Source of the DNA: Variovorax boronicumulans
Lineage (GTDB): Bacteria > Pseudomonadota > Gammaproteobacteria > Burkholderiales > Burkholderiaceae_C
Assembly (NCBI RefSeq): GCF_029892485.1
Contig: NZ_JARXVG010000002.1
Location: 186,001-250,000 of the forward strand
Reading direction: 5' to 3'
DNA length: 64,000 nucleotides
How positions within the stretch are numbered: position 1 is the first letter of the stretch; each line of letters opens with the position of its first letter. The notes under the pieces are model-generated. The model did not search any database, was not told the origin of the DNA, and saw nothing but the letters and a program-made list of their open reading frames with translations. This document shows, in pieces, positions 9,643 to 18,630 of the stretch. Position numbers and translations under genes: made by a program.

Positions 9643-9678
9643 CCGGCCAATGCGCAATGCATTGGCCGGCGCGTTTTT
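9643..9678 (+). terminator. Intrinsic terminator of trxA
   Basis: Perfect 11-bp stem CCGGCCAATGC / GCATTGGCCGG around a 5-nt loop (GCAAT), followed after CGCG by TTTTT. It lies 12 nt after the trxA stop. Confidence 0.85.
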
Positions 9679-9689
9679 CCTGTCATAAT
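9662..9689 (+). promoter_or_regulatory. Candidate sigma70 promoter of rho
   Basis: TTGGCC (-35-like, 9662-9667) and CATAAT (-10-like, 9684-9689) are separated by 16 bp. The -35 element lies in the descending arm of the trxA terminator, so the two signals share bases. This leaves a leader of about 115 nt before the rho ATG. Inferred by eye from consensus. Confidence 0.4.
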
Positions 9690-9812
9690 CTCCCACAGAT
9701 CACCGGCCCTTTCAGGCAACCGGTTCGAGTTCCCCGGTTAGTGCAGCAGTTCTCGCTTCACATTCAACCTCCCCCCGTTTTCCGTTTCGATTACCCCGCG
9801 AGGGGTCATTCC

Positions 9813-11078
9813 ATGCACTTAAACGAACTCAAGGCACTCCACGTGTCTGAAGTCCTCAAGCAGGCTGAAGCGCTTGAGATCGAAAACGTCGGCCGCATGC
9901 GCAAGCAGGAGCTGATGTTCGCGATCATCAAGAAGCGCGCAAAGGCCGGCGAACAGGTCTTCGCCGACGGTGTGCTCGAAATCCTGCCCGACGGCTTCGG
10001 CTTCCTGCGCAGCCCCGACACCAGCTTCACCGCCAGCACCGACGACATCTACATCTCGCCCAGCCAGGTGCGTCGCTTCAACCTGCACACCGGCGACATG
10101 ATCGAAGGCGAAGTGCGCACGCCCAAGGACGGCGAGCGCTACTTCGCACTGACCAAGCTGGACAAGGTCAACGACGGTCCGCCCGAGCAGAACAAGCACA
10201 AGGTGATGTTCGAAAATCTGACGCCCCTGTTCCCCAAGGAACAGATGAAGCTTGAACGCGACGGCGTCAAGGGCGAAGAGAACATCACGGGCCGCATCAT
10301 CGACATCATCGCCCCCATCGGCAAAGGCCAGCGCGCCCTGCTCGTGGCGCCGCCCAAGAGCGGCAAGACGGTGATGATGCAGCACATCGCCCACGCGATC
10401 AGTGCCAACTACCCCGACGTCCACATGATGGTGCTACTCGTGGACGAGCGCCCTGAAGAAGTGACCGAGATGCAGCGCACGGTGAAGGGCGAAGTCATTG
10501 CCTCGACCTTCGACGAGCCTGCAGCGCGCCACGTGCACGTCGCCGAAATGGTGATCGAGCGCGCCAAGCGCCTGGTCGAACTCAAGAAGGACGTGGTGAT
10601 CCTGCTGGACTCGATCACGCGTCTGGCCCGCGCCTACAACAACGTCGTGCCCTCGTCGGGCAAGGTGCTGACCGGCGGCGTCGATTCCAACGCGCTGCAG
10701 CGCCCCAAGCGCTTCCTGGGCGCCGCGCGCAACGTGGAAGAAGGCGGCTCGCTGACCATCATCGGCACCGCGCTGATCGACACCGGCAGCCGCATGGACG
10801 AAGTGATCTTCGAAGAGTTCAAGGGCACCGGCAACTCCGAAATCCACCTGGACCGCCGCCTGTACGAAAAGCGCGTGTTCCCCTCGATCCAGCTCAACCG
10901 CAGCGGCACGCGTCGCGAAGAATTGCTGCTGGCCCCCGAGATCCTGCAGAAGACCCGCATCCTGCGTCAGCTCATGTACAACATGGACGAGATCGAGTCG
11001 ATGGAGCTGATGCTCAAGAACATGAAGGCGACCAAGACCAATGTCGAGTTCTTCGACATGATGCGTCGCGGCGGCTGA
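9813..11078 (+). CDS. rho: Transcription termination factor Rho
   Basis: 421 aa from ATG 9813 ([15 protein letters not shown]), the usual Rho N-terminus and length; upstream in-frame codons read through the leader and were dropped. Hexameric RNA-dependent ATPase that ends factor-dependent transcripts. Seen in order: Rho_N helix bundle (1-45), the primary RNA-binding cold-shock-like domain ([16 protein letters not shown]), P-loop [15 protein letters not shown]-loop and Walker B ([16 protein letters not shown]), the R-loop [14 protein letters not shown], and the conserved C-terminal [25 protein letters not shown]. It ends at a strong hairpin terminator. Confidence 0.97.
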   Translation: MHLNELKALHVSEVLKQAEALEIENVGRMRKQELMFAIIKKRAKAGEQVFADGVLEILPDGFGFLRSPDTSFTASTDDIYISPSQVRRFNLHTGDMIEGEVRTPKDGERYFALTKLDKVNDGPPEQNKHKVMFENLTPLFPKEQMKLERDGVKGEENITGRIIDIIAPIGKGQRALLVAPPKSGKTVMMQHIAHAISANYPDVHMMVLLVDERPEEVTEMQRTVKGEVIASTFDEPAARHVHVAEMVIERAKRLVELKKDVVILLDSITRLARAYNNVVPSSGKVLTGGVDSNALQRPKRFLGAARNVEEGGSLTIIGTALIDTGSRMDEVIFEEFKGTGNSEIHLDRRLYEKRVFPSIQLNRSGTRREELLLAPEILQKTRILRQLMYNMDEIESMELMLKNMKATKTNVEFFDMMRRGG

Positions 11079-11095
11079 GCTTCGGGCTCTCCCGC

Positions 11096-11133
11096 AAAAG
11101 CGCGTCGGCTCTCAGGGGCCGATGCGCTTTTTT
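11096..11133. terminator. Bidirectional intrinsic terminator between rho and the Gfo/Idh/MocA gene
   Basis: A 14-bp stem (AAAAGCGCGTCGGC / GCCGATGCGCTTTT, one G-T pair) around a short loop. T-runs flank it on both strands, so it can end rho transcripts rightwards and those of the convergent minus-strand gene, whose stop codon abuts it, leftwards. Confidence 0.8.
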
Positions 11134-12200
11134 CATGGGCGTTCGATGCGGATGGCGCGGCCTTCGGCAGCGCTCTGGCGGCCGATGTCGAGCAGTTCCA
11201 TCAGCGCGACGGCCTCCCCGGGTGGAACGGGATTCGGGCCGTTGCCCCGGATCGCATCGCGGACCGCCGCGTAGTAGTCGACATAGTTGCCGGCCCGCGT
11301 CGGCAGCGCGTGAAAGTGCGGCGCCCCGTCGCTGCCGATCAGCGTGAGTTCGCCATCGAGCGGATCGGCGCCCCACCCTTCGGCTGGCGGTCGCTGTCCG
11401 GCGCGCAGCGCATCTTCTTGTGGATCGACGCCGTGCTTGACGTAGCTGCCGCATGTGCCGTGCACGATGTATCGCGGTGCCGCATGGGCCGCGAGCGTGG
11501 TGGCATGAAGCACCACGCGCAGGGGCGCGTGCGGGCCGCTCTCGTAGCGCAGCACGGCGTGGAAGTAGTCCTCGACCTGGGCACCGTCGCGCAGGACCGC
11601 CGTGTCGAGCTGAAGCGTATCGGGCCGCCCGAACAGCTGAACGGCCTGGTCCACCAGGTGCGAGCCCAGGTCCACCCAGAGGCCCGCACCCGGCACCGGC
11701 TGCTCCCGCCAGCGCTCGCGCACCTCGGGCCGGAAGCGGTCGAAATGGGATTCCATGTACACCGGACGGCCCAGTTGGCCGCTCGCAAGCAGGTCCCTCA
11801 GCGTCAGGTAGTCGGCGTCGAAGCGGCGGTTCTGATAAACCGCCAGCACGCGGTTGTTGCGCCGAGCCAACAGCTCCAGTTCGCGCGCCTCGGCCACATC
11901 GAGCGTGAAAGGCTTGTCCACCACCACGTGTTTGCCGGCCTCCAGCGCCGCCCTGGCGACCGGGTGATGCTGGGCGTTGGGCGTGGCGACCACGACCAGG
12001 TCGATGTCCGCACGGGCCACGAGCGCCGCCACGTCCGGCACCACGGCCACGCCGGGCCAGTCCGCATGAACCTTGTGGGGCTGGGAACTTGCGACAGCCG
12101 CCAGTTCGAGCCCCGGAACCGCCGAAAGCACCGGCGCGTGGAAAGTCTGGCCGGCAAAACCGTAGCCGACGAGGCCGGCGCGCAATGCTGTGGAAGTCAT
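11133..12200 (-). CDS. Gfo/Idh/MocA family oxidoreductase (YdgJ-like)
   Basis: 355 aa. The N-terminal Rossmann domain opens with AGLVGYGFAGQTFHAPVL and continues through DLVVVATPNAQHHPVARAALEAGKHVVVDKPFTLD, the nucleotide-binding site with the family's E/D-K-P lysine. The C-terminal domain carries GAGLWVDLGSHLVDQAVQLFG, where the H-x-x-D pair is catalytic in the family. The YGFAGQTFHAP motif resembles the E. coli YdgJ branch of NAD(P)-dependent sugar/inositol-type dehydrogenases. The natural substrate is unknown. It is a single gene, convergent with rho and divergent from rpmE2. Confidence 0.85.
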   Translation of the reverse strand: MTSTALRAGLVGYGFAGQTFHAPVLSAVPGLELAAVASSQPHKVHADWPGVAVVPDVAALVARADIDLVVVATPNAQHHPVARAALEAGKHVVVDKPFTLDVAEARELELLARRNNRVLAVYQNRRFDADYLTLRDLLASGQLGRPVYMESHFDRFRPEVRERWREQPVPGAGLWVDLGSHLVDQAVQLFGRPDTLQLDTAVLRDGAQVEDYFHAVLRYESGPHAPLRVVLHATTLAAHAAPRYIVHGTCGSYVKHGVDPQEDALRAGQRPPAEGWGADPLDGELTLIGSDGAPHFHALPTRAGNYVDYYAAVRDAIRGNGPNPVPPGEAVALMELLDIGRQSAAEGRAIRIERP

Positions 12201-12233
12201 CTGTGGGCCACTTTCCGCTCAAAACGGCCAGTA

Positions 12234-12242
12234 TGCGATAAT
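12234..12242 (+). promoter_or_regulatory. Candidate extended -10 promoter for rpmE2
   Basis: TGCGATAAT matches an extended -10 (TGn plus GATAAT). No convincing -35 lies upstream. It sits about 150 nt before the rpmE2 ATG, leaving a long leader. No zinc-responsive (Zur-like) palindrome was recognised by eye in that leader. Confidence 0.4.
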
Positions 12243-12391
12243 CGCTGGCTCCGCGAAAAGTGCAGCCGGGCGTCCTGCCCAGCGATCCCGTCACCCGGGA
12301 CAGCCGCCGACCCAGTCCAATTCGACCGTTGGCGCGCTTGTGGCTCTCGCATCGACCGCGCATTGATTCCAACAGCGCAAAAGGAAACACC

Positions 12392-12661
12392 ATGGCAAAA
12401 GAAGGCATCCACCCGAATTACCGCGAAATCCTGTTCGTCGACATGTCGAACGGTTTCAAGTTCGTGACCCGTTCGTGCGCGAACACCAAGGAAATGGGCA
12501 AGACAGACGACGGTCGCGAGCTCCCCCTGTTCAAGCTGGACACCACGAGCGAATCGCACCCGTTCTACACCGGCACGCAGAAGTCGGTCGACAACATGGG
12601 CGGTCGCGTCGAGAAGTTCCGCAACCGCTTCGGCAAGACCACCGGCGCCGCTTCGAAGTAA
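12392..12661 (+). CDS. rpmE2: 50S ribosomal protein L31 type B
   Basis: 89 aa from ATG 12392, preceded by AAAAGGAAA. The sequence MAKEGIHPNYREILFVDMSN through SHPFYTGTQKSVDNMGGRVEKFRNRFGK is the type-B L31. It is longer than type A and lacks the paired cysteines that hold zinc in type A; only one Cys (RSCANT) is seen. In bacteria with both types, type B can replace the zinc form under zinc limitation. Here it may be the only L31, which cannot be told from one window. A T-tailed hairpin follows directly. Confidence 0.95.
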   Translation: MAKEGIHPNYREILFVDMSNGFKFVTRSCANTKEMGKTDDGRELPLFKLDTTSESHPFYTGTQKSVDNMGGRVEKFRNRFGKTTGAASK

Positions 12662-12680
12662 AGCACGCGCTTTGGCGTCG

Positions 12681-12712
12681 AGGGCAGCCCGGTTTACCGC
12701 GCTGCCCTTTTT
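12681..12712 (+). terminator. Intrinsic terminator of rpmE2
   Basis: Stem AGGGCAGC / GCTGCCCT with an inner CGGT/ACCG stem in the loop, followed by a run of T. It starts 19 nt after the rpmE2 stop. Confidence 0.8.
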
Positions 12713-12736
12713 CATTCCGAATCTCCTTTCGCACTT

Positions 12737-14464
12737 TTGAACCAGCCCACCCCCGCGATCGTTGCCCAGAATGCCGTGCGCCGGCTGCCGCGCATCGCGC
12801 TGCTGCTGCTGTGCGCGGCCTACCTGCTGCCAGGCCTGGTCGGCCGTGGACCGTGGAAGAGCGCCGACATCACCGCCTTCGGCTACATGGCCGAACTGGC
12901 CCGGAGCACCGAAGGCATCGCCCGCTGGTTCGATCCACTGCTGCTGGGCATGCAGCCCGAGACGCCCGCGCTGGTCCCCTACTGGATCGGCGCCATCGCG
13001 ATCAAGCTCGCTCCCGCGTGGCTGAACCCCGACCTGGCCGTGCGATTCGTCTTCGCGCTGATGCTCTGGGGCACTTTCACCGCCACCTGGTACGCCGTCT
13101 ACTACCTCGCCCGCACGGCACGCGCGCAGCCGGTGGCGTTCGCCTTCGGTGGCGAGGCGCGCCCGACCGACTACGCGCGCGCCATCGCCGACGGCGGCCT
13201 GCTCGCGCTGATCGCCTGCCTGGGCCTCGCCCAGCTCGGGCATGAAACCACGCCGGCGCTCGCCCAGCTGTATTTCGCCTCGCACCTTTTCTACGGCGTC
13301 GCCGCGCTGCCTTACCGACGCGCAGGACCGGTGATCGCGCTCGTGGTCGGCACGCTCGGCATGACGATGAGCGGCGCCCCGACGGTCGGCTTGGCACTGG
13401 CCACGGGCAGCGCGCTGTACATCGCCTACGAGCGACGCCGCACCGCCAAGGCGGGTGCAGATGCCGGCATCGACGACGGCCCCGGCTACACCCGCGGCGC
13501 CCTCTTCACGACGGTGGGCGTCACGCTGCTGGCGGCGGCGCTGGTGTTCGGGCTCGGCCTGTCGCAATGGAAGATCACGCTGGACGGCAACTCGCTCGGC
13601 GGCGAGATCCGCAGCCAGGCCAAGCTGCTGCTGTGGTTCACCTGGCCGGTCTGGCCGCTCGCCATCTGGACGCTCTGGCGCTGGCGGCGCCAGCTCACGG
13701 CGCGCCACGTCGCGCTGCCGTTCTGGTTTGCGCTCGTGCCGCTGGCCGCCACCTGGACCACCGACTATTCCGACCGCTCGCTGCTGCTGGCCCTGCCCGC
13801 CTTCGCCACGCTGGCCGCCTTCGCACTGCCGACCTTCCGGCGCAGCGCGGCAGCGCTGATCGACTGGTTCAACGTGCTCTTCTTCAGCGGCCTGGCGGTG
13901 CTGGGCTGGCTCTACTGGATTGCCATGCTGACCGGCGTGCCGCGCAAGCCGGCGGCCAGCGTGGCGCGGCTGGTGCCGGGCTTCGTGGCCGAGTTCTCGC
14001 CGATCGCGTTCGTGCTCGCGCTGGCCGCGACCATCGCGTGGTGCTGGCTGGTGCGCTGGCGCACCGGGCGCCATCGCGCCGCGCTCTGGAAGACGCTGGT
14101 GCTGCCGGCCGGCGGCACTGCGCTGTGCTGGATGCTGCTGATGACGCTCTGGCTGCCTCCCATCGACTACGCGCGCAGCTACCTGCCGCAGGTGCGCGCG
14201 GTGGCCGAACGGGTTGGCCAACCGAGCTGCATCGCCGAGCTGGCGCTGAGCCGTCCGCACGCGGCTGCGTTGCGCCACCACGGCAACTTCAACCTGCAGC
14301 CGTTCCTGCTGGGCAACGACTGCCCCTGGCTGCTGGTGAGCCCCGAAACGATCGAGCGGCTGCACACCATCATTCCCCTCGAGAAGTGGCGCTTCAGCGG
14401 CACCCTGCGCCGTCCCAGCAGCGCCGCGGACGACCTGCTGCTCTACCAAAAGATCGCCCCCTGA
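12737..14464 (+). CDS. Polytopic GT-C-like membrane protein (ArnT/PMT-like)
   Basis: 575 aa from a TTG start. It has many hydrophobic helices: IALLLLCAAYLLPGLV at the N-terminus, then roughly ten more. The first periplasmic loop, GRGPWKSADITAFGYMAELARST, followed by a short helix and then PALVPYWIGA, resembles the acidic loop of GT-C glycosyltransferases such as ArnT, which use polyprenyl-phosphate sugars. The late soluble part contains a Cys-rich IAELAL...CPWLLVSPE segment. The exact acceptor and donor are unknown, and it may be a divergent or non-catalytic relative. A MATE transporter follows after 4 nt and is probably cotranscribed. Confidence 0.6.
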   Translation: MNQPTPAIVAQNAVRRLPRIALLLLCAAYLLPGLVGRGPWKSADITAFGYMAELARSTEGIARWFDPLLLGMQPETPALVPYWIGAIAIKLAPAWLNPDLAVRFVFALMLWGTFTATWYAVYYLARTARAQPVAFAFGGEARPTDYARAIADGGLLALIACLGLAQLGHETTPALAQLYFASHLFYGVAALPYRRAGPVIALVVGTLGMTMSGAPTVGLALATGSALYIAYERRRTAKAGADAGIDDGPGYTRGALFTTVGVTLLAAALVFGLGLSQWKITLDGNSLGGEIRSQAKLLLWFTWPVWPLAIWTLWRWRRQLTARHVALPFWFALVPLAATWTTDYSDRSLLLALPAFATLAAFALPTFRRSAAALIDWFNVLFFSGLAVLGWLYWIAMLTGVPRKPAASVARLVPGFVAEFSPIAFVLALAATIAWCWLVRWRTGRHRAALWKTLVLPAGGTALCWMLLMTLWLPPIDYARSYLPQVRAVAERVGQPSCIAELALSRPHAAALRHHGNFNLQPFLLGNDCPWLLVSPETIERLHTIIPLEKWRFSGTLRRPSSAADDLLLYQKIAP

Positions 14465-14468
14465 GAAA

Positions 14469-15812
14469 GTGGCAAGCGAACGGGGACTGATCGCACGCCA
14501 CGCCGGCACGGTGCTGGTCGGCCAGCTGGCCGTGATGGCCTTCGGCGTGACCGACACCATCATCGCGGGGCGCTATTCGGAGCACGCGCTGGCGGCGCTC
14601 TCGGTCGGCGCGGCCATCTTCGTGAGCGTGTACGTCTCGCTGATGGGCGTGCTGCAGGCGCTGCTGCCGGTATGGGCCGAACTGCACGGCGCGGGCCGCG
14701 GCAGTGAAGTGGGCCGCTCGGTGCGGCAGTCGCTCTACCTGGCCGGCATCGCCATCGCGGTGGGCATGGTGGCGCTGCTGTTGCCCGGCGGTGCCCTTCG
14801 CTGGACACAGGTGCCAGCCGAAATGCGTGGCGAAGTCGAGGCGTACCTCGCGGTGCTTGCCTTCGCGCTGGCGCCGGCCCTGCTCTTTCGCCTGTTCAGT
14901 ACCCTCAACCAGAGCCTGGGCAAGCCGCAGCTCGTGACCTGGCTGCAACTGGCGTCGCTGGTGGTGAAGCTGCCGCTGTCGATCTGGTTCACCTTCGGCG
15001 GCGCGGGCCTGCCGGCGATGGGCCTTGTCGGCTGCGCGTGGGCCACGCTGTGCGTGAACTGGGCGATGCTCGGCTGCGCGGTCTGGCTGCTGCGCAGCAG
15101 CCCCTTCTATCGCGGCTACGCGCTCTGGAAACGCATCGAGCCGCCCGACTGGCATCAGATCCGCCAGTTCGCACGACTGGGGGTTCCTGGCGGTTTGGCG
15201 GTACTGGTCGAGGTGACCTCGTTCACGCTGATGGCGCTGTTCATCGCGCGCCTGGGCACCACTGCGGCGGCTGCGCACCAGATCGCCTCGAACCTGCTGG
15301 CGGTGGCCTACATGATGCCGCTCTCGCTGGCCATCGCGACCAGTGCGCGCGTGAGCTTCTGGCTTGGCGCCGGCGATGCCGCAAAGGCCCGGCACGCCTG
15401 CCGCCTCGGCTTCGAGCTGGCCATGCTGTGCGCGCTGGTCTATGCGGGCGCGATGGTCGCGCTGCGCCACGAGCTCGCGAACGTGTATTCGGACAACCCC
15501 GCCGTGATCGCGCTGGCCGCCTCGCTGCTGCCCGTCGTGGCGCTCTATCACCTCGCCGATGCGCTGCAAACGCTGTGCGTGTTCGTGCTGCGCTGCTACC
15601 GAGTGTCGCTGGCGCCACTGGTCATCTATTGCACGATGCTCTGGGGGTTCGGGCTCGGCGGCAGCTACCTGCTGGCCTACCGCGGCCTGGGCCCCTGGGC
15701 CGCCATGCAATCGCCGATGGCGTTCTGGATCATGAGCGCCGGCGCTTTGGTGCTCACGGGCCTGCTGTTCAGCGCGCTGCTGCGCTGGACGATGAAGAAG
15801 CGGCTGGGCTGA
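14469..15812 (+). CDS. MATE family efflux transporter (NorM-like)
   Basis: 447 aa from a GTG start 4 nt after the preceding membrane-protein stop. Twelve hydrophobic helices are apparent in two halves. The N-terminus carries VLVGQLAVMAFGVTDTIIAGRYSEHALAALSVG, the classic MATE first-helix region, and the second half repeats it with RLGVPGGLAVLVEVTSFTLMALFIARLGTTAAAAHQIA. These proteins export cationic compounds, or sometimes lipid-linked molecules, using Na+ or H+. Linkage with a GT-C-like protein leaves open an envelope-related substrate rather than a drug. Convergent with phoR, 2 nt apart. Confidence 0.85.
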   Translation: MASERGLIARHAGTVLVGQLAVMAFGVTDTIIAGRYSEHALAALSVGAAIFVSVYVSLMGVLQALLPVWAELHGAGRGSEVGRSVRQSLYLAGIAIAVGMVALLLPGGALRWTQVPAEMRGEVEAYLAVLAFALAPALLFRLFSTLNQSLGKPQLVTWLQLASLVVKLPLSIWFTFGGAGLPAMGLVGCAWATLCVNWAMLGCAVWLLRSSPFYRGYALWKRIEPPDWHQIRQFARLGVPGGLAVLVEVTSFTLMALFIARLGTTAAAAHQIASNLLAVAYMMPLSLAIATSARVSFWLGAGDAAKARHACRLGFELAMLCALVYAGAMVALRHELANVYSDNPAVIALAASLLPVVALYHLADALQTLCVFVLRCYRVSLAPLVIYCTMLWGFGLGGSYLLAYRGLGPWAAMQSPMAFWIMSAGALVLTGLLFSALLRWTMKKRLG

Positions 15813-15814
15813 CG

Positions 15815-17152
15815 CTACTTCGCCAGCACGCGCGCCTCGCGCACCCGCGCCGCCGGAAACACCAGCGCAAACCGGCTCCCCTTGCCCACCATGCTCTCGA
15901 TGCGCAGCTCCGCCCCATGCCGCTGCGCGATGTGCTTGACGATCGCCAGCCCCAGCCCCGTGCCGCCGGTCTCGCGCGAACGGCTGCGGTCGATGCGGTA
16001 GAAGCGCTCGGTGAGCCGCGGGATGTGCTCGGCGGCAATGCCCGGCCCGGTGTCCTTCACGGCGTACTCGCCGCGCCCGTCGGGCAGCACCCGCCAGCTC
16101 ACCGCCACCTCGCCACCGCCGGGCGTGTAGCGGATCGCGTTGCTCAGCAGGTTCGACATGGCGCTCTGCAACTCGGTCGGCGCACCCGACAGCTCCGATT
16201 CGGCATCGATGGTGAAAGAGAGGCGATGGCCCAGCGGCGCGAGCCGGCCCGACAGGCCGCGCCCTTCGTCCTCGCACTGCGCCAGCAAGGCGCGGATGCG
16301 AATCCACTGGCTGCCCGAAGGCGCCGCGCTGCCCTCCAGCCGCGACAGCGTCAAGAGGTCGTTCACCAGCGTTTCCATGCGGTGAGACTGCTGTCCCATC
16401 AGCGCGAGATAGCGCGTGCGCTCGTCCGCATCGAGCGGCAGGTTCTGCAGCGTTTCGACGAAACCCGCCAGCACCGTGAGCGGCGTGCGGATTTCATGCG
16501 ACACGTTTGCGACGAAATCGCGCCGCATCGCCTCGGCCTGCTCCAGCGCCGTGATGTCGCGCGTGAGCAGCATGCGGCGGTTGCCCGCGTAGGGATGCAC
16601 CTGCACCGACAGCCGCACCGGATGGCTGCGCTGGTGCGTGTGGCCCGGGCCGGAAGCGTCGATGACCACGTCGCGGCTGTAGTTCCATGACGCCAGGTAG
16701 GCCACGAAGGCGGGGTCGCGCACGAGGTTCGCCAGGTGCTGCAGCAGGTCGCGCTCGGCGTCGATGCCGAACTGGCCGGCCGCCGTCTGGTTGCACCATT
16801 CGATGCGGCCCTGCTCGTCGAGCAGGATCACGCCGTTGGGGGACGCCTGGATGGCGGCCAGAAATTCCTGCAGCCGGTCTTCGGCCTGTCGGGTCTGCTG
16901 CTCGCGGTCGCGCAGCAGCTTGCGGATGCGCTCGGACAGTTCGCCCCAGACACCGGGTCCGCGGGTCGGCAGCCCTGCCGCGTCGTTGCGCAGCACCTGC
17001 AGCAACCGTTCGGCGCGCCAGGCGTCGAGCGCGAGCCACAGCACCGCCCCCAGCCAGGCGCCCAGCCACCCGAACTTCCAGCCAAAAATGCCGACAGCGC
17101 CCGCTCCTATTGCAAGGGACGCTATTAAAAAAGTAGCGATTCGGAAGGGCAT
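15815..17152 (-). CDS. phoR: Phosphate regulon sensor histidine kinase PhoR
   Basis: 445 aa. N-terminal hydrophobic segment (about 5-45) that anchors the protein, a PAS domain (about 95-200, ASPNGVILLDEQGRIEWCN), then HisKA with DFVANVSHEIRTPLTVLAGF (phospho-acceptor H219). The ATPase domain has the N box (NLLSNAIRYTPGG), G1 (VKDTGPGI), F (RFYRIDRSRSRETGGTG) and G2 (GLGLAIVKH). It phosphorylates PhoB when the Pst/PhoU complex reports low phosphate. Last gene of the pst-pho run, 44 nt after phoB. Confidence 0.95.
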   Translation of the reverse strand: MPFRIATFLIASLAIGAGAVGIFGWKFGWLGAWLGAVLWLALDAWRAERLLQVLRNDAAGLPTRGPGVWGELSERIRKLLRDREQQTRQAEDRLQEFLAAIQASPNGVILLDEQGRIEWCNQTAAGQFGIDAERDLLQHLANLVRDPAFVAYLASWNYSRDVVIDASGPGHTHQRSHPVRLSVQVHPYAGNRRMLLTRDITALEQAEAMRRDFVANVSHEIRTPLTVLAGFVETLQNLPLDADERTRYLALMGQQSHRMETLVNDLLTLSRLEGSAAPSGSQWIRIRALLAQCEDEGRGLSGRLAPLGHRLSFTIDAESELSGAPTELQSAMSNLLSNAIRYTPGGGEVAVSWRVLPDGRGEYAVKDTGPGIAAEHIPRLTERFYRIDRSRSRETGGTGLGLAIVKHIAQRHGAELRIESMVGKGSRFALVFPAARVREARVLAK

Positions 17153-17196
17153 GGCGGGCGATTATCCGCGCCCGCGGCCAAGGGACGCCACGGTGC

Positions 17197-17889
17197 TCAA
17201 ACCGTGACTTGGGCGGTCAGGCGGTAGCCTGCTCCCCGGACGGTTTCGACCATCGGCGCGGCGGCACCCAGCGACTCGCGCAGGCGCTTGACGTGCACGT
17301 CGACCGTGCGTTCCTCGATGTAGACGTGGTCGCCCCACACCTTGTCGAGCAGCTGCGCCCGGCTGTGCACACGCTCGGCGTGCTGCATCAGGTAGGCCAG
17401 CAGCTTGAACTCGGTCGGACCGACCTTGAGCGCGCCGCCCTGCCAGGTCACGCGGTGCGTGGAGGTGTCGAGCGCGAGCTCGCCGATTTCCACGCGCTCG
17501 GTCACCACCTCGGGAGCGCGGCGGCGCAGCACCGCACGGATGCGGGCCAGCATTTCCTGCGTGGAGAACGGCTTGGTGATGTAGTCGTCGGCGCCGGCAT
17601 CCAGGCCCGCGACCTTGTCGGGCTCGTCGCCGCGCGCGGTCAGCATCAGGATCGGGATGGCCTTGGTGCGCGGATCCTTGCGCCACTGGCGTGCGAGCTG
17701 CAGGCCGCTCTGGCCCGGCAGCATCCAGTCGAGCAGGATCAGGTCGGGCAGGAAGGCGTCGATTTCGCGCTGCGCTGCAGCACCGTCTTCCGACCAGATC
17801 GGCTCGAAGCCGTTGTGGCGCAGGTTGACGGCGATCAGCTCGGCGATCGAGGACTCGTCTTCGACGATCAGGACTCGGGGTTTCTTCAT
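17197..17889 (-). CDS. phoB: Phosphate regulon response regulator PhoB
   Basis: 230 aa. Receiver domain with acidic pocket (VEDE, D11), phospho-acceptor D54 in LILLDWMLPGQSG and the conserved Lys in YITKPFS. The C-terminal OmpR/PhoB winged helix ends LDKVWGDHVYIEERTVDVHVKRLRESL..VETVRGAGYRL, the DNA-recognition part. Active PhoB binds tandem 11-bp Pho-box repeats such as those seen at 22.5, 26.9 and 28.0 kb. 27 nt after phoU. Confidence 0.96.
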   Translation of the reverse strand: MKKPRVLIVEDESSIAELIAVNLRHNGFEPIWSEDGAAAQREIDAFLPDLILLDWMLPGQSGLQLARQWRKDPRTKAIPILMLTARGDEPDKVAGLDAGADDYITKPFSTQEMLARIRAVLRRRAPEVVTERVEIGELALDTSTHRVTWQGGALKVGPTEFKLLAYLMQHAERVHSRAQLLDKVWGDHVYIEERTVDVHVKRLRESLGAAAPMVETVRGAGYRLTAQVTV

Positions 17890-17916
17890 GCTTTCTTGAG
17901 AGAGTCTTGCTCTCTG

Positions 17917-18618
17917 TTATTGCAGCGCGGACTCGATCTCCTGCATCGAAGTGTGCCGCACATCGGCGCCCTTGACGATGTAGATGATGAATTCGGCGAT
18001 GTTCTTGGCGTGGTCGCCGATGCGCTCGATGGCCTTGGCCAGGAACAGCAGGTCCAGGCTGGCGGAGATGGTGCGCGGGTCTTCCATCATGTAGGTGACC
18101 AGCTTGCGCACGAACCCGTCGAACTCCTTGTCGATCAGGTCGTCGTCCTTCAGGATCGACAGCGCCGCGGCCGTGTCCAGGCGCGCGAACGCGTCCAGCG
18201 CGGTGCGCAAGAGGCCCGAGGCCAGGTCAGCCGCGATGCGCAGCTCGGTCGTGGGCAGCTGGCGGGCCGATCCGCTCTCGATGATCGACTTGACCATGCG
18301 CGCGATCTTGTTGGCCTCGTCGCCCACGCGCTCGAGGTTGGCGGTGGTCTTGCTGATGGCGATCAGCAAGCGCAGGTCGCGTGCGGTCGGCTGGCGGCGC
18401 GCAATGATCGACGAGAGCTCGCGGTCGATGTCGATTTCCATCGCATTGACGCGGTGCTCGGTTTCCATCACGCGGTCGGCCGCCTCGGGGTCGAACTGCA
18501 GCAGCGCATATACCGCGGTGTGGATCTGCGACTCGACCATGCCGCCGAGCTCCATCACGCGCGACGAGACGCCGTTGAGTTCGCTGTCGAACTGGCTGGA
18601 AAGGTGTTTCTCGCTCAT
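17917..18618 (-). CDS. phoU: Phosphate signalling complex protein PhoU
   Basis: 233 aa. Two PhoU helical repeats are visible. The first is around LNGVSSRVMELGGMVESQIHTAV. The second contains ARLDTAAALSILKDDDLIDKEFDGFVRKL and ends in ERIGDHAKNIAEFIIYIVKG; ERVGDEANKIARMVKS is the equivalent helix of the first repeat. These acidic E-x-x-x-D/E-x-A-x-N motifs bind metal clusters in the family. PhoU links PstB to PhoR, keeps the regulon off when phosphate is plentiful and limits Pi uptake. It starts 12 nt after pstB. Confidence 0.95.
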   Translation of the reverse strand: MSEKHLSSQFDSELNGVSSRVMELGGMVESQIHTAVYALLQFDPEAADRVMETEHRVNAMEIDIDRELSSIIARRQPTARDLRLLIAISKTTANLERVGDEANKIARMVKSIIESGSARQLPTTELRIAADLASGLLRTALDAFARLDTAAALSILKDDDLIDKEFDGFVRKLVTYMMEDPRTISASLDLLFLAKAIERIGDHAKNIAEFIIYIVKGADVRHTSMQEIESALQ

Positions 18619-18630
18619 GGTTGTGTCTCC

